A stretch of DNA of 64,000 bases, taken from the NCBI GenBank assembly GCA_029882975.1, contig JAOUJW010000010.1:62001-126000 (forward strand), in the 5' to 3' direction. This document shows, piece by piece, positions 52,730 through 61,700 of this stretch. Position 1 is the stretch's first letter; each line of letters begins with the position of its first letter. This DNA comes from Gammaproteobacteria bacterium (GTDB lineage: Bacteria > Pseudomonadota > Gammaproteobacteria > SZUA-152). The position numbers were made by a program, and so were the translations under genes. The notes under the pieces were generated by a model. The model was not told the origin of the DNA, ran no database searches, and saw nothing but the letters and a program-made list of their open reading frames with translations.

Positions 52730-52756
52730 ACCGCAGCCAGTCTGCGGTTTTTTTTT
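52730..52756 (+). terminator. Rho-independent terminator after the lysozyme-like gene
   Basis: The stem ACCGCAG/CTGCGGT (52730-52736 and 52742-52748) is followed by a run of T to 52756. Confidence 0.92.
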
Positions 52757-52828
52757 CTACCTCACCGCATGCTGCAGCGAAGCAGGAATCATGTTATAAC
52801 ACATATTCCGGGACCTTCGGAGAGTTGA

Positions 52829-53578
52829 ATGGCGGTTTTGTGGAGTAAGGTAGTCGACGATACCCGTTATGAAGTGCGTACGGCCGGAAAATCATTACGG
52901 TTGTACACCAACGGAGTATTTCATAGTCAATATAATGCGGATAGTCCGGCCTCGGGCAGTGTCTGGGATTTATTGTTTTTGCCTGCATATTTATCCAATC
53001 CTGCGACCATAAAGAACGTGCTGGTGTTGGGAGTAGGGGGCGGTGCAGTCGTTCGTCAGTTACAACATTTCTTACATCCAACCCGCATTACGGGTGTCGA
53101 GTTGGATCCCATGCATTTGTATATTGCCAAACGATTTTTCAAAATAAACCGTCCTAACACCTATTTATACGAACATGATGCGGTACATTGGTTGCGTTCC
53201 TACCAAGGTCCTAAATTCGACTATATTGTGGACGACTTATTCAGCGACGCCTCCGGTGAGCCGGAACGCGCTGTGGAAGCGGATCATGGCTGGTTTTCCT
53301 TATTGCTAAAGCATTTGAGTTCCAATGGTGTTTTGGTTATGAATTTTGTGTCAGCAAAAGAGCTGAAACGCAGTGCTTTTTTTTCCAACCGTTTGGTGAA
53401 GTCCCAATTTCGATCCGCGTTTAAACTGGAAACCCCTAGTAATGAGAATGCCATCGCTGCCTTTTTAAAAACTGCTTCAAGCACCAAAGCCCTGTTGCGA
53501 AACCTATCAGCTCCGGAACTCCACGCGGTACTTAGAAATTATCCGGAAAAGTATCGGATACGAGCTATCTCTATGTAG
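52829..53578 (+). CDS. Spermidine synthase-like SAM-binding methyltransferase-fold protein
   Basis: The 249-residue protein has the Rossmann core of spermidine synthases: VLVLGVGGGAVVRQL near residue 68, GVELDPMHLYIAK, and a DD pair in IVDDLFSDASG. The N-terminal part is short and strand-like (GKSLRLYTNGVFHSQYN), as in SpeE. GGAGAG lies before the ATG. Classical SpeE has an active-site Asp in 'DSTDP'; here that part reads VDDLFSDAS, so the protein may use another nucleophile or substrate. The stop overlaps the ribosome-binding site of the next gene. Confidence 0.85.
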   Translation: MAVLWSKVVDDTRYEVRTAGKSLRLYTNGVFHSQYNADSPASGSVWDLLFLPAYLSNPATIKNVLVLGVGGGAVVRQLQHFLHPTRITGVELDPMHLYIAKRFFKINRPNTYLYEHDAVHWLRSYQGPKFDYIVDDLFSDASGEPERAVEADHGWFSLLLKHLSSNGVLVMNFVSAKELKRSAFFSNRLVKSQFRSAFKLETPSNENAIAAFLKTASSTKALLRNLSAPELHAVLRNYPEKYRIRAISM

Positions 53579-53591
53579 GGGGGAGAACGTA

Positions 53592-54164
53592 ATTACTTAT
53601 CACGATGCGGGTTTTTTACGCCTAGTCTGGGATGCTAGGCAATGCGAACTGGAGTTTAAGGGTTTACGTATCGTAGCGCGCCCACTAAATTCTGCTCCGT
53701 TTGCCGTACAGGCATACGTGGAAGAGGAAGATACCCACCGGGTATTAGGGGCGTATCATGATGTAACAGAGCCGCGCCAATCCACACGTAAACTTGTTAC
53801 TGAAATGCTCAACGACAAACCTTCCTTTCCCGGACAGGTGATCGTCACCGGAAAATATCCCAAACGACTATTGGCCATTGTGCATGACTTAGAACAGGAG
53901 CCTTCCTGGCGGGTGGAATGGGTCAATGAAGCGCTGCAAGAGGTGTTTGAGATCGTAAATCGGGAAGGATTTCGTTCTATTGCTGTTCCCATACTGGGAG
54001 GTGTGCACGGGCGAATCAGTGCGGTACGTTTTATGAAAATGATTCGTTGCTGCCTGGACCGAGGGGTACCACCCACTTTGGAACAGTTGTGGTTAATTCT
54101 CCCGCCGGGTGAGAACTGCCGTATTCTGCAACCATTAAAAGATCCACAAGTGGTGAGTGACTGA
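53592..54164 (+). CDS. Macro-domain-like protein, 190 aa, probable ATT start
   Basis: The open frame has no ATG, GTG or TTG until a GTG at 53718, yet the 42 codons before that read like protein (ITYHDAGFLRLVWDARQCELEFKG). A GGGGGGAG ribosome-binding site (53578-53585) stands six bases from an ATT at 53592, so ATT is the likely start. The C-terminal half resembles a macro domain: PGQVIVTG, AIVHDL, then WVNEALQEVFEIVNREGFRSIAVPILGGVHGRISAV. Macro domains bind or hydrolyse ADP-ribose. The call is from motif order only. It is coupled to the methyltransferase gene. If annotated from 53718 it would lose its N-terminus. Confidence 0.55.
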   Translation: MTYHDAGFLRLVWDARQCELEFKGLRIVARPLNSAPFAVQAYVEEEDTHRVLGAYHDVTEPRQSTRKLVTEMLNDKPSFPGQVIVTGKYPKRLLAIVHDLEQEPSWRVEWVNEALQEVFEIVNREGFRSIAVPILGGVHGRISAVRFMKMIRCCLDRGVPPTLEQLWLILPPGENCRILQPLKDPQVVSD

Positions 54165-54231
54165 CGGGTTGGGAAAGCGTATGGAATAAAAGATTTGGAG
54201 AAGGTTTTAAAAGGGGGTAGTGAGAGAATCC

Positions 54232-54258
54232 CAGACCGGAAAAAAGCATTCCGGTCTG
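54232..54258. other. 10-bp inverted repeat downstream of the microprotein frame
   Basis: CAGACCGGAA/TTCCGGTCTG (54232-54241 and 54249-54258) forms a perfect stem with a seven-base loop. Neither strand has a clean U tract right after it, so it may be a shared, weak terminator for the macro-like gene and the microprotein. Confidence 0.45.
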
Positions 54259-54277
54259 ATCTTGGATTTTTCCCCGA

Positions 54278-54346
54278 TTAACCGAAAAATGCACCGGCGA
54301 ATGCGATAGACAGTAACACTACAAATAAAATAATAACTAAATCCAT
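54278..54346 (-). CDS. Candidate 22-residue membrane microprotein
   Basis: A minus-strand frame starts at an ATG (54344-54346) preceded by GAGGGGGAG, a very strong ribosome-binding site, and codes 22 residues: MDLVIILFVVLLSIAF, then AGAFFG and a TAA. It is almost entirely hydrophobic and would span the membrane once. It is too short for standard gene finding. Small single-span proteins such as KdpF, CydX and CcoQ act as subunits of membrane complexes, but no such complex is adjacent. It lies in the 447-bp gap between the macro-like gene and arsR. Confidence 0.5.
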   Translation of the reverse strand: MDLVIILFVVLLSIAFAGAFFG

Positions 54347-54611
54347 TGAAATCTCCCCCTCAATATTTTTTAACATTCGCTCAATTTTAGAGCAGGCAAA
54401 AGAGTACCCAAGAAATTAACCTAGGTCAACCGTTGGTTATTAACCACAGTAAAATAGTGGAATATTTTCTGTAACATTTGGGGGGCTCGTGATACTGCAT
54501 ATTACTGAATCAGCACTAAATTTTCGTGAAAGGCTTGTGAATTGGGTTATGTTTGTCTAGTTTCTAATGAATGGATGTTCATAACAGTTTGTAATTTAAA
54601 GGGAGAAAGGA
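54347..54611. other. Non-coding gap between microprotein and arsR
   Basis: This AT-rich stretch is upstream of both the minus-strand microprotein and arsR. A TTGTGA...TAGTTT pair with a 17-bp spacer (starting about 54535) could be a promoter. The arsR operator candidate is at 54565-54584. Nothing else is evident. Confidence 0.4.
54565..54584. promoter_or_regulatory. Candidate ArsR/SmtB operator upstream of arsR-pst
   Basis: The imperfect palindrome TAATGAATGG/ATGTTCATAA contains ATGAA-N6-TTCAT and resembles SmtB/ArsR operators. It sits 28 bp before the arsR start, a usual position for self-repression. Confidence 0.4.
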
Positions 54612-54920
54612 ATGGCGGAAGTCAGCTGTGCCACAATAATGCGGGTCTTGGGAGATGAAACGCGCTTGGGGGTGGTAAAGCAGTTGTTGCATACACCCAA
54701 ACAGGTGAATGAATTGAATCAAGCCATTCCTGTGAGTCAGAGTCTACTGTCACATCATTTGAAAATTCTGCGCGATGCCGGGCTGGTTATTGCCAAACGG
54801 GCCGGCAAAGCTGTTTTGTATGATATTTCTCCAAAATTTAGATTACCTTCCGGAATTAATTTGGGCTGCTGTCAGCTGGAGTTTGATTCAACAGAACAGG
54901 AGGGCCGCAATGCTATCTAA
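54612..54920 (+). CDS. ArsR/SmtB-family transcriptional regulator
   Basis: The 102-residue protein is a winged helix-turn-helix of the ArsR family: LGDETRLGVVKQLLHTPKQVNELNQAIPVSQSLLSHHLKILRDAGLVIAKRAGKAVLYDISP. There is a cysteine near residue 6 and a CC pair in LGCCQ near the C-terminus; whether they bind metal is unclear. GGGAGAAAGGA precedes the ATG. Its 3' end overlaps pstS by 11 bp, so it is translated with the pst operon and very probably regulates it. In arsenic islands ArsR genes often accompany phosphate transporters. Confidence 0.9.
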   Translation: MAEVSCATIMRVLGDETRLGVVKQLLHTPKQVNELNQAIPVSQSLLSHHLKILRDAGLVIAKRAGKAVLYDISPKFRLPSGINLGCCQLEFDSTEQEGRNAI

Positions 54921-55719
54921 AGTGTTCTTAGGCGTGGCAGTGGTCTGCCTGAGCGCTTGTTCTGACACCGGGCCGTCACAAAAACTGGTGTTAACCGGTT
55001 CCAGTACCGTGGCTCCCTTGGCATTGGAAATCGGGCGCCGATTTGAGCAGCAACACCCCGGCGTGCGCATTGATGTGCAGACCGGTGGTTCTTCTCGGGG
55101 CATTGCCGATGTGCGTCGCGGGGTGTCACAGATAGGAATGGTATCTCGTGCATTGAAACAAAAGGAGCAGGATCTATCGGCGTTTATCATTGCTCGAGAC
55201 GGTGTGGGCGTTGTGGTACACAAGGATAATCCCATAGACAATTTAAGCAGTTCACAAATTGTGGATATTTATACCGGTAAAGTTCGCAATTGGGAAACGA
55301 TGTCAGGGCTGAAGGCAGCCATTACGGTGGTGAACAAGGCAGAAGGGCGTTCCACTCTGGAGGTTTTTTTGGAGCATTTTGGCTTAAAAAACAGTCAAAT
55401 CACCGCAGATGTCATTATTGGTGACAATGAGCAGGCTATTAAGACGGTGGCAGGTAATGTCAATGCCATCGCATACGTGTCTGTGGGTACTGCGGAACAT
55501 GATATCGCAGTGGGTGTTCCCATAAAACTGGTGTCTTTGGATGGAAATGCGGCAGCCACTAAAACCATTGCCCTGGGACGTTATCCCATGTCTCGTGTAC
55601 TCAACTTGGTGACACGCCATCGGCCCGAAGGCTTGCAAAAGCAGTTTATAGAATTTGCCAGTTCCACCCAAGTGAGGGATTTGGTGGAAGGACAAAGCTT
55701 TGTTGCCGCTTCCCACTAA
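54910..55719 (+). CDS. Phosphate-binding lipoprotein, PstS-like
   Basis: The ATG at 54910 follows AGGAGGGCCGCA and starts a 269-residue protein with lipobox LSAC (Cys near residue 16). The mature part has the PstS-like TGSSTVAPLALEIGRRFEQQHPGVRIDVQTGGSSRGIADVRRGVSQIGMVSR, with the STVAPL and GGSSRG loops that hold phosphate. It would deliver phosphate (or arsenate) to PstCA. It is shorter than canonical PstS (about 320) and belongs to the 'PBP_like' branch. It ends 20 bp inside the pstC start region. Phosphate specificity is inferred from family and operon. Confidence 0.88.
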   Translation: MLSKVFLGVAVVCLSACSDTGPSQKLVLTGSSTVAPLALEIGRRFEQQHPGVRIDVQTGGSSRGIADVRRGVSQIGMVSRALKQKEQDLSAFIIARDGVGVVVHKDNPIDNLSSSQIVDIYTGKVRNWETMSGLKAAITVVNKAEGRSTLEVFLEHFGLKNSQITADVIIGDNEQAIKTVAGNVNAIAYVSVGTAEHDIAVGVPIKLVSLDGNAAATKTIALGRYPMSRVLNLVTRHRPEGLQKQFIEFASSTQVRDLVEGQSFVAASH

Positions 55720-56550
55720 TAAATGGTTTCCACCGCTGTTGCTGCTATGCACGTTGATTGTGTGCAGTCTGCTATTTTTCATTATAGTTTTTTTGTTAGA
55801 TGAGGCGGCCTTGGGGTTCACCGGTATTGGTGCTTCACGTTTTCTGGGACTGGCTTGGAATCCGACGGAAAATCAATACGGGATCCTACCCATGTTGTTG
55901 GCAACCTTATTGTTAACCTTTGGAGCATTGCTGTTGGCTGCACCCCTAGCCATCGCCATTCCGTGTATTGCAATTATTATAGTTTCGGTCGTATTGCCGC
56001 CATTTACCGTCAGGCACTGCAGTTGATGGCCGGCGTTCCCTCGGTGGTGTATGGCTTTTGGGGTTTGGTGGTTCTGGTGCCAACGATTGCACGTTTGCAG
56101 CCGCCGGGGGCCAGTCTATTGGCGGGCACTATTATTCTGGCGCTGATGATATTACCCACCATTGCATTGATTGTGGATTCGCACCTTAAAAGCTTGCCTC
56201 CCCACTATATACAAAATGCTAAAGCCTTGGGTCTAAGCCGCTGGACCACGGTGCGTCAAATCCTGCTGCCGGCAGCCCGTTTAGGTATTCTCACTGCCAT
56301 GTTGTTGGGAGTGGCACGTGCGATGGGGGAGACCATGGCCGTTCTCATGGTCTGTGGCAATATTGTCAAACTGCCCTCCAGCGTATTTGACCCGGTACGG
56401 GCATTGACCGCCAATATTGCGCTGGAGATGGCCTATGCTATGGACGCTCACCGGGCGGCGCTGTTTTTTTGCGGGGTGGTTTTATTGGGATTGTCTATGC
56501 TGGTTGTCAACTTGGTAGCGCAACTGGAGCGAGGTAGATCTTATGTATAG
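55700..56550 (+). pseudogene. pstC: Phosphate ABC transporter permease PstC, disrupted by a 1-nt frameshift
   Basis: A first frame from TTG at 55700 (AAGGA before it) codes the N-terminal helix and WNPTENQYGILPMLLATLLLTFGALLLAAPLAIAIP. A second frame, offset by one base, continues at about 55963 with VYCNYYSFGRIAAIYRQALQLMAGVPSVVYGFWG and runs to 56550. It carries the permease signature (NAKALGLSRWTTVRQILLPAARLGILTAMLLGVARAMGETMAVL). The joined product would be about 283 residues, normal for PstC. The break lies around 55958-55964; one missing base would restore it. It may be a real inactivation, a sequencing or assembly error, or a programmed shift. No slippery heptamer is apparent. The rest is intact, arguing for an error or a very recent loss. 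Confidence 0.85.
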
Positions 56551-57409
56551 CGTGCATCTACAGGAATATACACAAGGAAAACTCGAAGTTTCCGCACTGC
56601 TTCTGGGTTTGGTGGCCATAGCTTTGATGTTTTTATTTGCCTTCATACTGATTGATGTATTTTGGGTTGGTATTGACAATATTTCCTGGGCTTACCTAAC
56701 TCAAACCCCTCTGGAGTCGGGACGTGCCGGCGGTATTGGGCCGGTATTGGTGTCTACATTGCTAATTTTGGCGGTATGTCTCGTGGTCACTGTGCCCTTA
56801 GGTTTGGGAACAGCGGTACTATTGGCTGAATATCTGCCACTGGAAAACCCATTGGGTTGGTTCGTACGCCGAACCTTGGATATTTTGGCCGGTGTTCCCT
56901 CTATTGTGATCGGTTTATTCGGGAACGCGTTTTTTTGTGTGCAACTGGGTTTGGGATTTTCCATCCTGTCCGGTGGATTGACATTAGCCTGCATGGTATT
57001 GCCCATTTTTATTCGTGCCTCTGAAGATGGGTTTCGTTGCATAGATGACAGCTATCGGCACAATGCGTCGGCGTTGGGCTTGACCCAAGTGTCCACCATT
57101 CGTTATGTACTTTTTCCCATGGCTTTACCGGCCATAGCCGTGGGCTTGAGTCTGAGTGTGGGAAGAGCGTTGGCAGAAACCGCCGCTTTGATTTTTACCA
57201 GTGGTTACGTTGACAGAATGCCGGATTCTTTGTTGGAATCAGGAAGGGCATTGTCTATTCATATTTTTGATTTATCCATGAATGTGCCCGGCGGTGACAG
57301 CCGTGCCTATAGTGCTGCTTTGGTTTTGCTGGTGCTGATAGTGTCTATCAATGTCACGACTCAAATATTGATGCGAAGTTTCTTAAAACGAAGGATAGTA
57401 AACGTATGA
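56543..57409 (+). CDS. pstA: Phosphate ABC transporter permease PstA
   Basis: The 288-residue protein has about six membrane helices and the MetI-like loop HNASALGLTQVSTIRYVLFPMALPAIAVGLSLSVGRALAETAAL. GLGTAVLLAEYLP and LAGVPSIVIGLFGNAFF are typical of PstA. With PstC it forms the inner-membrane channel for phosphate. The ATG overlaps the pstC stop by eight bases, and the stop overlaps pstB by four bases (ATGA). The frame is intact, so selection may still act on the operon despite the broken pstC. Confidence 0.93.
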   Translation: MYSVHLQEYTQGKLEVSALLLGLVAIALMFLFAFILIDVFWVGIDNISWAYLTQTPLESGRAGGIGPVLVSTLLILAVCLVVTVPLGLGTAVLLAEYLPLENPLGWFVRRTLDILAGVPSIVIGLFGNAFFCVQLGLGFSILSGGLTLACMVLPIFIRASEDGFRCIDDSYRHNASALGLTQVSTIRYVLFPMALPAIAVGLSLSVGRALAETAALIFTSGYVDRMPDSLLESGRALSIHIFDLSMNVPGGDSRAYSAALVLLVLIVSINVTTQILMRSFLKRRIVNV

Positions 57410-58230
57410 AACCTATGATTTTATCGGATTTTGCAGTGGAGGTCGCCGCTCCACAAGCCTGCACCGCCTCCAGTCTGATTTCTTGTGAAAATCTTAGCGT
57501 TTATTACGGTACGCATAAAGCCTTGGACGGTATCAATATTGAAATTCCGGAAAAGCGCATATATGCCTTAATGGGACCATCCGGTTGTGGTAAAACCAGT
57601 TTGCTATATGCGATGGCTGGATTGCTGGGGCAGGTTCCCAATGCCAGGGTCAGTGGTTCTATTCAATTCAAAGGCAAAGATTTAACCGATGTGAGCAGTG
57701 CTCAATCGGTGCGACATCACATTGGCTTTGTGTTTCAAAAACCCACCCCGTTTCCCTTTTCCATATATCGAAACCTGGAATTGGTTATAAAAGAGCACGG
57801 TATAAAGGACAATAGCGAAGTCCGGCATCGCATAGAGTCGGTGCTTTGCCGTGTGGGTTTGTGGTCAGAGGTGAAAGACCGACTGCATAAATCGGCCTTG
57901 GCTTTATCTGGCGGGCAACAACAGCGACTGTGTATGGCTCGGGCTTTGGTTTTACAGCCAAGCGTATTGTTAATGGATGAACCGTGTAGTGCTTTGGATC
58001 CTATTTCCAGTGGCGTTATCGAGGAGCTTATTTCGGATTTGGGAAGAAATCACAGCGTTATTCTGGTAACCCACAATTTGGCTCAAGCCAAACGACTATC
58101 CCACGATACGGCGTTTTTTTGGGTGAATGGGACTGCCGGTGTTTTAATTGAGTCAGGTCCAACCCCGCATTTGTTTGCCCATCCAAAGCATGAGTTAACG
58201 GCAGCGTATGTATCCGGGGCCAGAGGCTGA
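57406..58230 (+). CDS. pstB: Phosphate ABC transporter ATP-binding protein PstB
   Basis: The 274-residue ATPase has Walker A GPSGCGKTS at 57-65, LSGGQQQRLCMARAL near 167, Walker B VLLMDEPCSALDPIS near 187 and the H-loop VTHNLAQAKR. The signature and switch regions are typical of PstB. About 25 residues precede the first strand (ILSDFAVEVAAPQACTASS), slightly more than usual. No phoU follows; the next gene is a convergent phosphatase. This unit therefore lacks the usual PhoU regulator, which fits control by ArsR. Confidence 0.94.
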   Translation: MKPMILSDFAVEVAAPQACTASSLISCENLSVYYGTHKALDGINIEIPEKRIYALMGPSGCGKTSLLYAMAGLLGQVPNARVSGSIQFKGKDLTDVSSAQSVRHHIGFVFQKPTPFPFSIYRNLELVIKEHGIKDNSEVRHRIESVLCRVGLWSEVKDRLHKSALALSGGQQQRLCMARALVLQPSVLLMDEPCSALDPISSGVIEELISDLGRNHSVILVTHNLAQAKRLSHDTAFFWVNGTAGVLIESGPTPHLFAHPKHELTAAYVSGARG

Positions 58231-58246
58231 CTTGCTGAATAGAACG

Positions 58247-58726
58247 TCAGGGGTGTCTCAGGGTGAGCAGTTCGCCACTGCCTTCTTGTAGCAGGTTCCA
58301 GGGACGCGATAGATTAATGTGGGCCAGGGAAGCCGGTCTCATGGCGTGTTTCTCATGAGTGAGTTGGTACAGCAATTGTTCCAGACCCGGATTGTGGGCC
58401 ACTACCATAACGCTTTGAATGTCTGCTGCGATAGTGTTTAGTTGTGCCAGTAATATAGAAGGTGTGGCTAAATACAGCTGTTTTGACACCGTGAGCTGGG
58501 GTAAAGGCGATAAGGCTTTGGCAACCGCTGAGGCGGTCTGAGTGGCTCTGTCAGCAGCAGAGCAGAGAATGGTTTCCACGTGCAATCCGTTACTCTGCAT
58601 CCATTGTCCTACATGCAAAGCGCTATCAAGACCATTTTGGGTTAATGTGCGGGCAAAATCAGAACTTCCGGAGGCGGCCTCGGCATGCCGTAATATGTAG
58701 AGTTGCTTGTGCGAAAGGGTATTAAT
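58247..58726 (-). CDS. sixA: SixA-like phosphohistidine phosphatase, probable ATT start
   Basis: The frame codes 159 residues if it starts at the ATT at 58724-58726. This includes the catalytic LYILRHAEA (RHG/RHAE motif of histidine phosphatases), a conserved acidic LTQNGLDSALHVGQW segment and VVAHNPGLEQLL, the second catalytic His. E. coli SixA is 161 residues. There is no ATG, GTG or TTG between the upstream in-frame stop and 58618, and starting at 58618 (TTG) would remove the RH motif. The ATT overlaps the kinase stop (ATTAA), an arrangement like an ATGA overlap. SixA removes phosphate from histidine of HPt or PTS proteins. Coupling suggests it acts with the upstream kinase's pathway. Confidence 0.75.
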   Translation of the reverse strand: MNTLSHKQLYILRHAEAASGSSDFARTLTQNGLDSALHVGQWMQSNGLHVETILCSAADRATQTASAVAKALSPLPQLTVSKQLYLATPSILLAQLNTIAADIQSVMVVAHNPGLEQLLYQLTHEKHAMRPASLAHINLSRPWNLLQEGSGELLTLRHP

Positions 58727-61700
58727 TTTTACTTTTCTTGTTGCGTTTGATTCGGTTGTTTACATAGACGTAATGGGCCAAAGAAGTCTTTTTCCCGTTC
58801 TTGTTGACAACGTCAATTTTCAGCTTGTGGATCCCGCTGGGAAAACGTTTGGAATTAAAAGTCAATGACGGGCTCAAAGGATTCTTGGCTGTTCCCAAAT
58901 AGGTTTTATCCAACCAAAAGCTCACTTTGTCGATTCCCACGGCATCGTTGACAGTCGCCTTGATAGCCACTTTACCGGTTAATAGACTCTCTTTTGCGGG
59001 TTTGAGTTTGGTGATCAAAGCTCCATCAGAGTCCAATCGGGTTGGTGTTTGTGTGCCAAACATATCATCCGTAGAATCGTTATAGTTGGATGCAATGGTA
59101 AAGAACTGATTGAATTTTAAACTGGTGTGGTTCACGTTGCTTTGTGCTACCGCTAAAATGGATTGTGCAACGGCGCGTCGGTAGAAATGTGTATCAACGT
59201 TTGATTTGGCGAATTCTATTTGGCCTGAGGCGGAACGGCCATCCAATACACCGTCGTGGGATATATCCTGATAAGAAATTTGTGAGAAACCTGCTGAGGT
59301 ATATTTGGTGTGGGGTTTGACCTCCAGTGCATGGGACAAGTCCAAGGTAACATTGGAAATGGCAGCGTTGAACATACCGTAAGCCAGTTCGGGAGTTATG
59401 AGGCCGTTGTGTTCGCTGTCGGTAAAACGCCCGGAAGGGGTGGTTTCCATAAACTGAAAGCCGATCACGTTCTGCATTCTGCGGTAGGCTCGGTTTTGAG
59501 CTTTGCCCGGGGTAAGTCCGCGTTTCATGAGGTATTGGGTCAAACCTGCGGCGACGTGGGTGAAATAGGTGAGGTTAACCAGCGCTTCGTTTTGATTTTT
59601 TAGGTTAATAATGGAACTTAATACCATTTGTTCTGAGGGAATGCGTACCAATTGGTCGGTCATGATTTCACGGTACTCACCACCGTAAGCTGCAATAAAA
59701 ATGGTGCTATCAGGCGAGTCAGGAATGTTCAGAGAGTAGTCACCATTAGAGTCTGTTCGCGTTTTGCCAACAAACTTGGAGTGTGGTTTGGTGTCGGTTA
59801 AGCGCGCCACACGTATCGTTGCATTTCTTAAGAAACCACCAATATTGGCGGTACCGCTGACGGTAATGGTTTTCACTGCCGGTTTCGGCTTCTTATTAAC
59901 GCTTTTGGGTTGTGTGGTTTCTCTGCTAATAACGGGTGTTGCTTGTACCACTTCCGCCGGCTTCACCGGCTTGGGTTCAAGTTCGGGCTCAACAGTAGCG
60001 CTGGGTTTCGTGTCCTGATTGAACTTGTCGCGAATAGCCTTAATACGTTGTTGTTGCTGGGCCACCAATCTACCTGCCGGAGAGTCTTTAAATTCAGAAG
60101 GAGGCGTACCAAACAACTCAACATTGCTGTTATTGACCAGCAAGGCAATTTTATAATATTCATTGGCGGCAAATTCATTCTCAAAGGAACGGCCAAACTC
60201 CATAATAGACTCTGCCAGTTCTTCGCGGAATTTGCGCGGGGAAAAAGCGCGGGCACCAAAATGAACGGCACCGTTGGCGGACGTGCCATTGAGTAAACCA
60301 TCGTGCTTAACATCGTTAAAAACCATGTCGCTGAATTGGATCAGATTCTTGCTGTCCGTTGAGGTGTTGTTCATTTTGGAGAGCAGATTAACTGTGGCTA
60401 ACTGAATAATACTGAACTTGTCATTATCCTTGGGGTTGTTTGCAGAATTGGCATTAACATCCGAAGCTTTGCTCACCAGTATATTGTCGATTTGCATGAA
60501 ATCCGACACTGTGGCATTGGCCCTGGCGACGGCGGCGCTGGCTTCGTATTTATTGCTCAAGTACATGGCCAGGGCAGTAGACATGTGGGAAAAGAGCGTG
60601 ATATTAACTCCCATTTCCTTGCCTTCAGTGTAATTAAATACAGCCATCAGTTGCCTGGATTTCTCCGGAGTAGAAGCGGTTAACAGCAAAGTTTCCGAGC
60701 TGATATTGAGCGGCAGGACGAACACGCCATTTTCATTGGCTTTTAATTTGTCCAGCTTTTCGATTCTGGAGAAATCGAAATTATTTTTAGCCGCAGAACT
60801 GAAGGAATACACACTAATAGTGGAGTGCGCCAGTTGGCCGCTCTGCACCATGCCGTAAATGCGACCCGTCGCCGGTGGACTGTAGGTGACCGTGTTAAAC
60901 AAGGAAAAAGCACCAAAGGTAACCGCCAGCAATGAAGCAGCCATGGCTGCCGAAAGCATCCAGCGCCGTTTGGGAGCGGCATTGCTTGTATTGTTTTTAT
61001 TCTTCTTTGCAGTAGGTTCTTTGTTCTTTTTGAGCATGGCTTGCTTCAATGCCTCAGCAAGCTCAACACCGGATTGGTAGCGGTCTGCGGGATCTTTGGA
61101 TAATAACTTAGTGACCACATAGCGCATGGATTTGGGAACTTCCGGTCCCAGATTCATGGGTTTGGGGTCCAATGTGGTGATTTTGTACATCAACGTGGGA
61201 ATCGTGTCCCCAGTGAAGGGGCGTTCACCGGTGATGAGTTGATACAAAATGACACCGACGGAGAATAGATCGGCACGACCGTCCACAGGAGTGCCCTGAA
61301 TCTGTTCCGGAGACATATACTGTGGGGTGCCCAGCACGTCACCCATGCGGGTTTTCATGGTGATCTCAGGGTCTTCGAAGTGGGCGATACCAAAATCGGT
61401 GATTTTTACTTTAAAACTATTGGAGATAATAATGATGTTGCTGGGCTTGATGTCACGGTGGACAATACCTTTATTATGCGCATAGTCCAAAGCCAAGGCC
61501 AACTGCGTGCCTATGGTGACGATTTCGGTGAAGTTGAATTTGCGTCCCGCTTTGATGAGGTCGCTTAGGGGAACACCCTTGAGACGTTCCATAACAATGA
61601 AAGGACGTTTGTCCATTTCATCGATATCATATATAGAAACAATATTGGAATGGGACAAGCTGCCAACTGCTTTAGCTTCCCGGAAAAAACGTTCCAAATA

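Noticed and set aside
54775-55719. A longer pstS start at 54775
   Set aside because: That start lies inside arsR and lacks a ribosome-binding site; the ATG at 54910 has AGGAGG and gives a proper lipoprotein signal.
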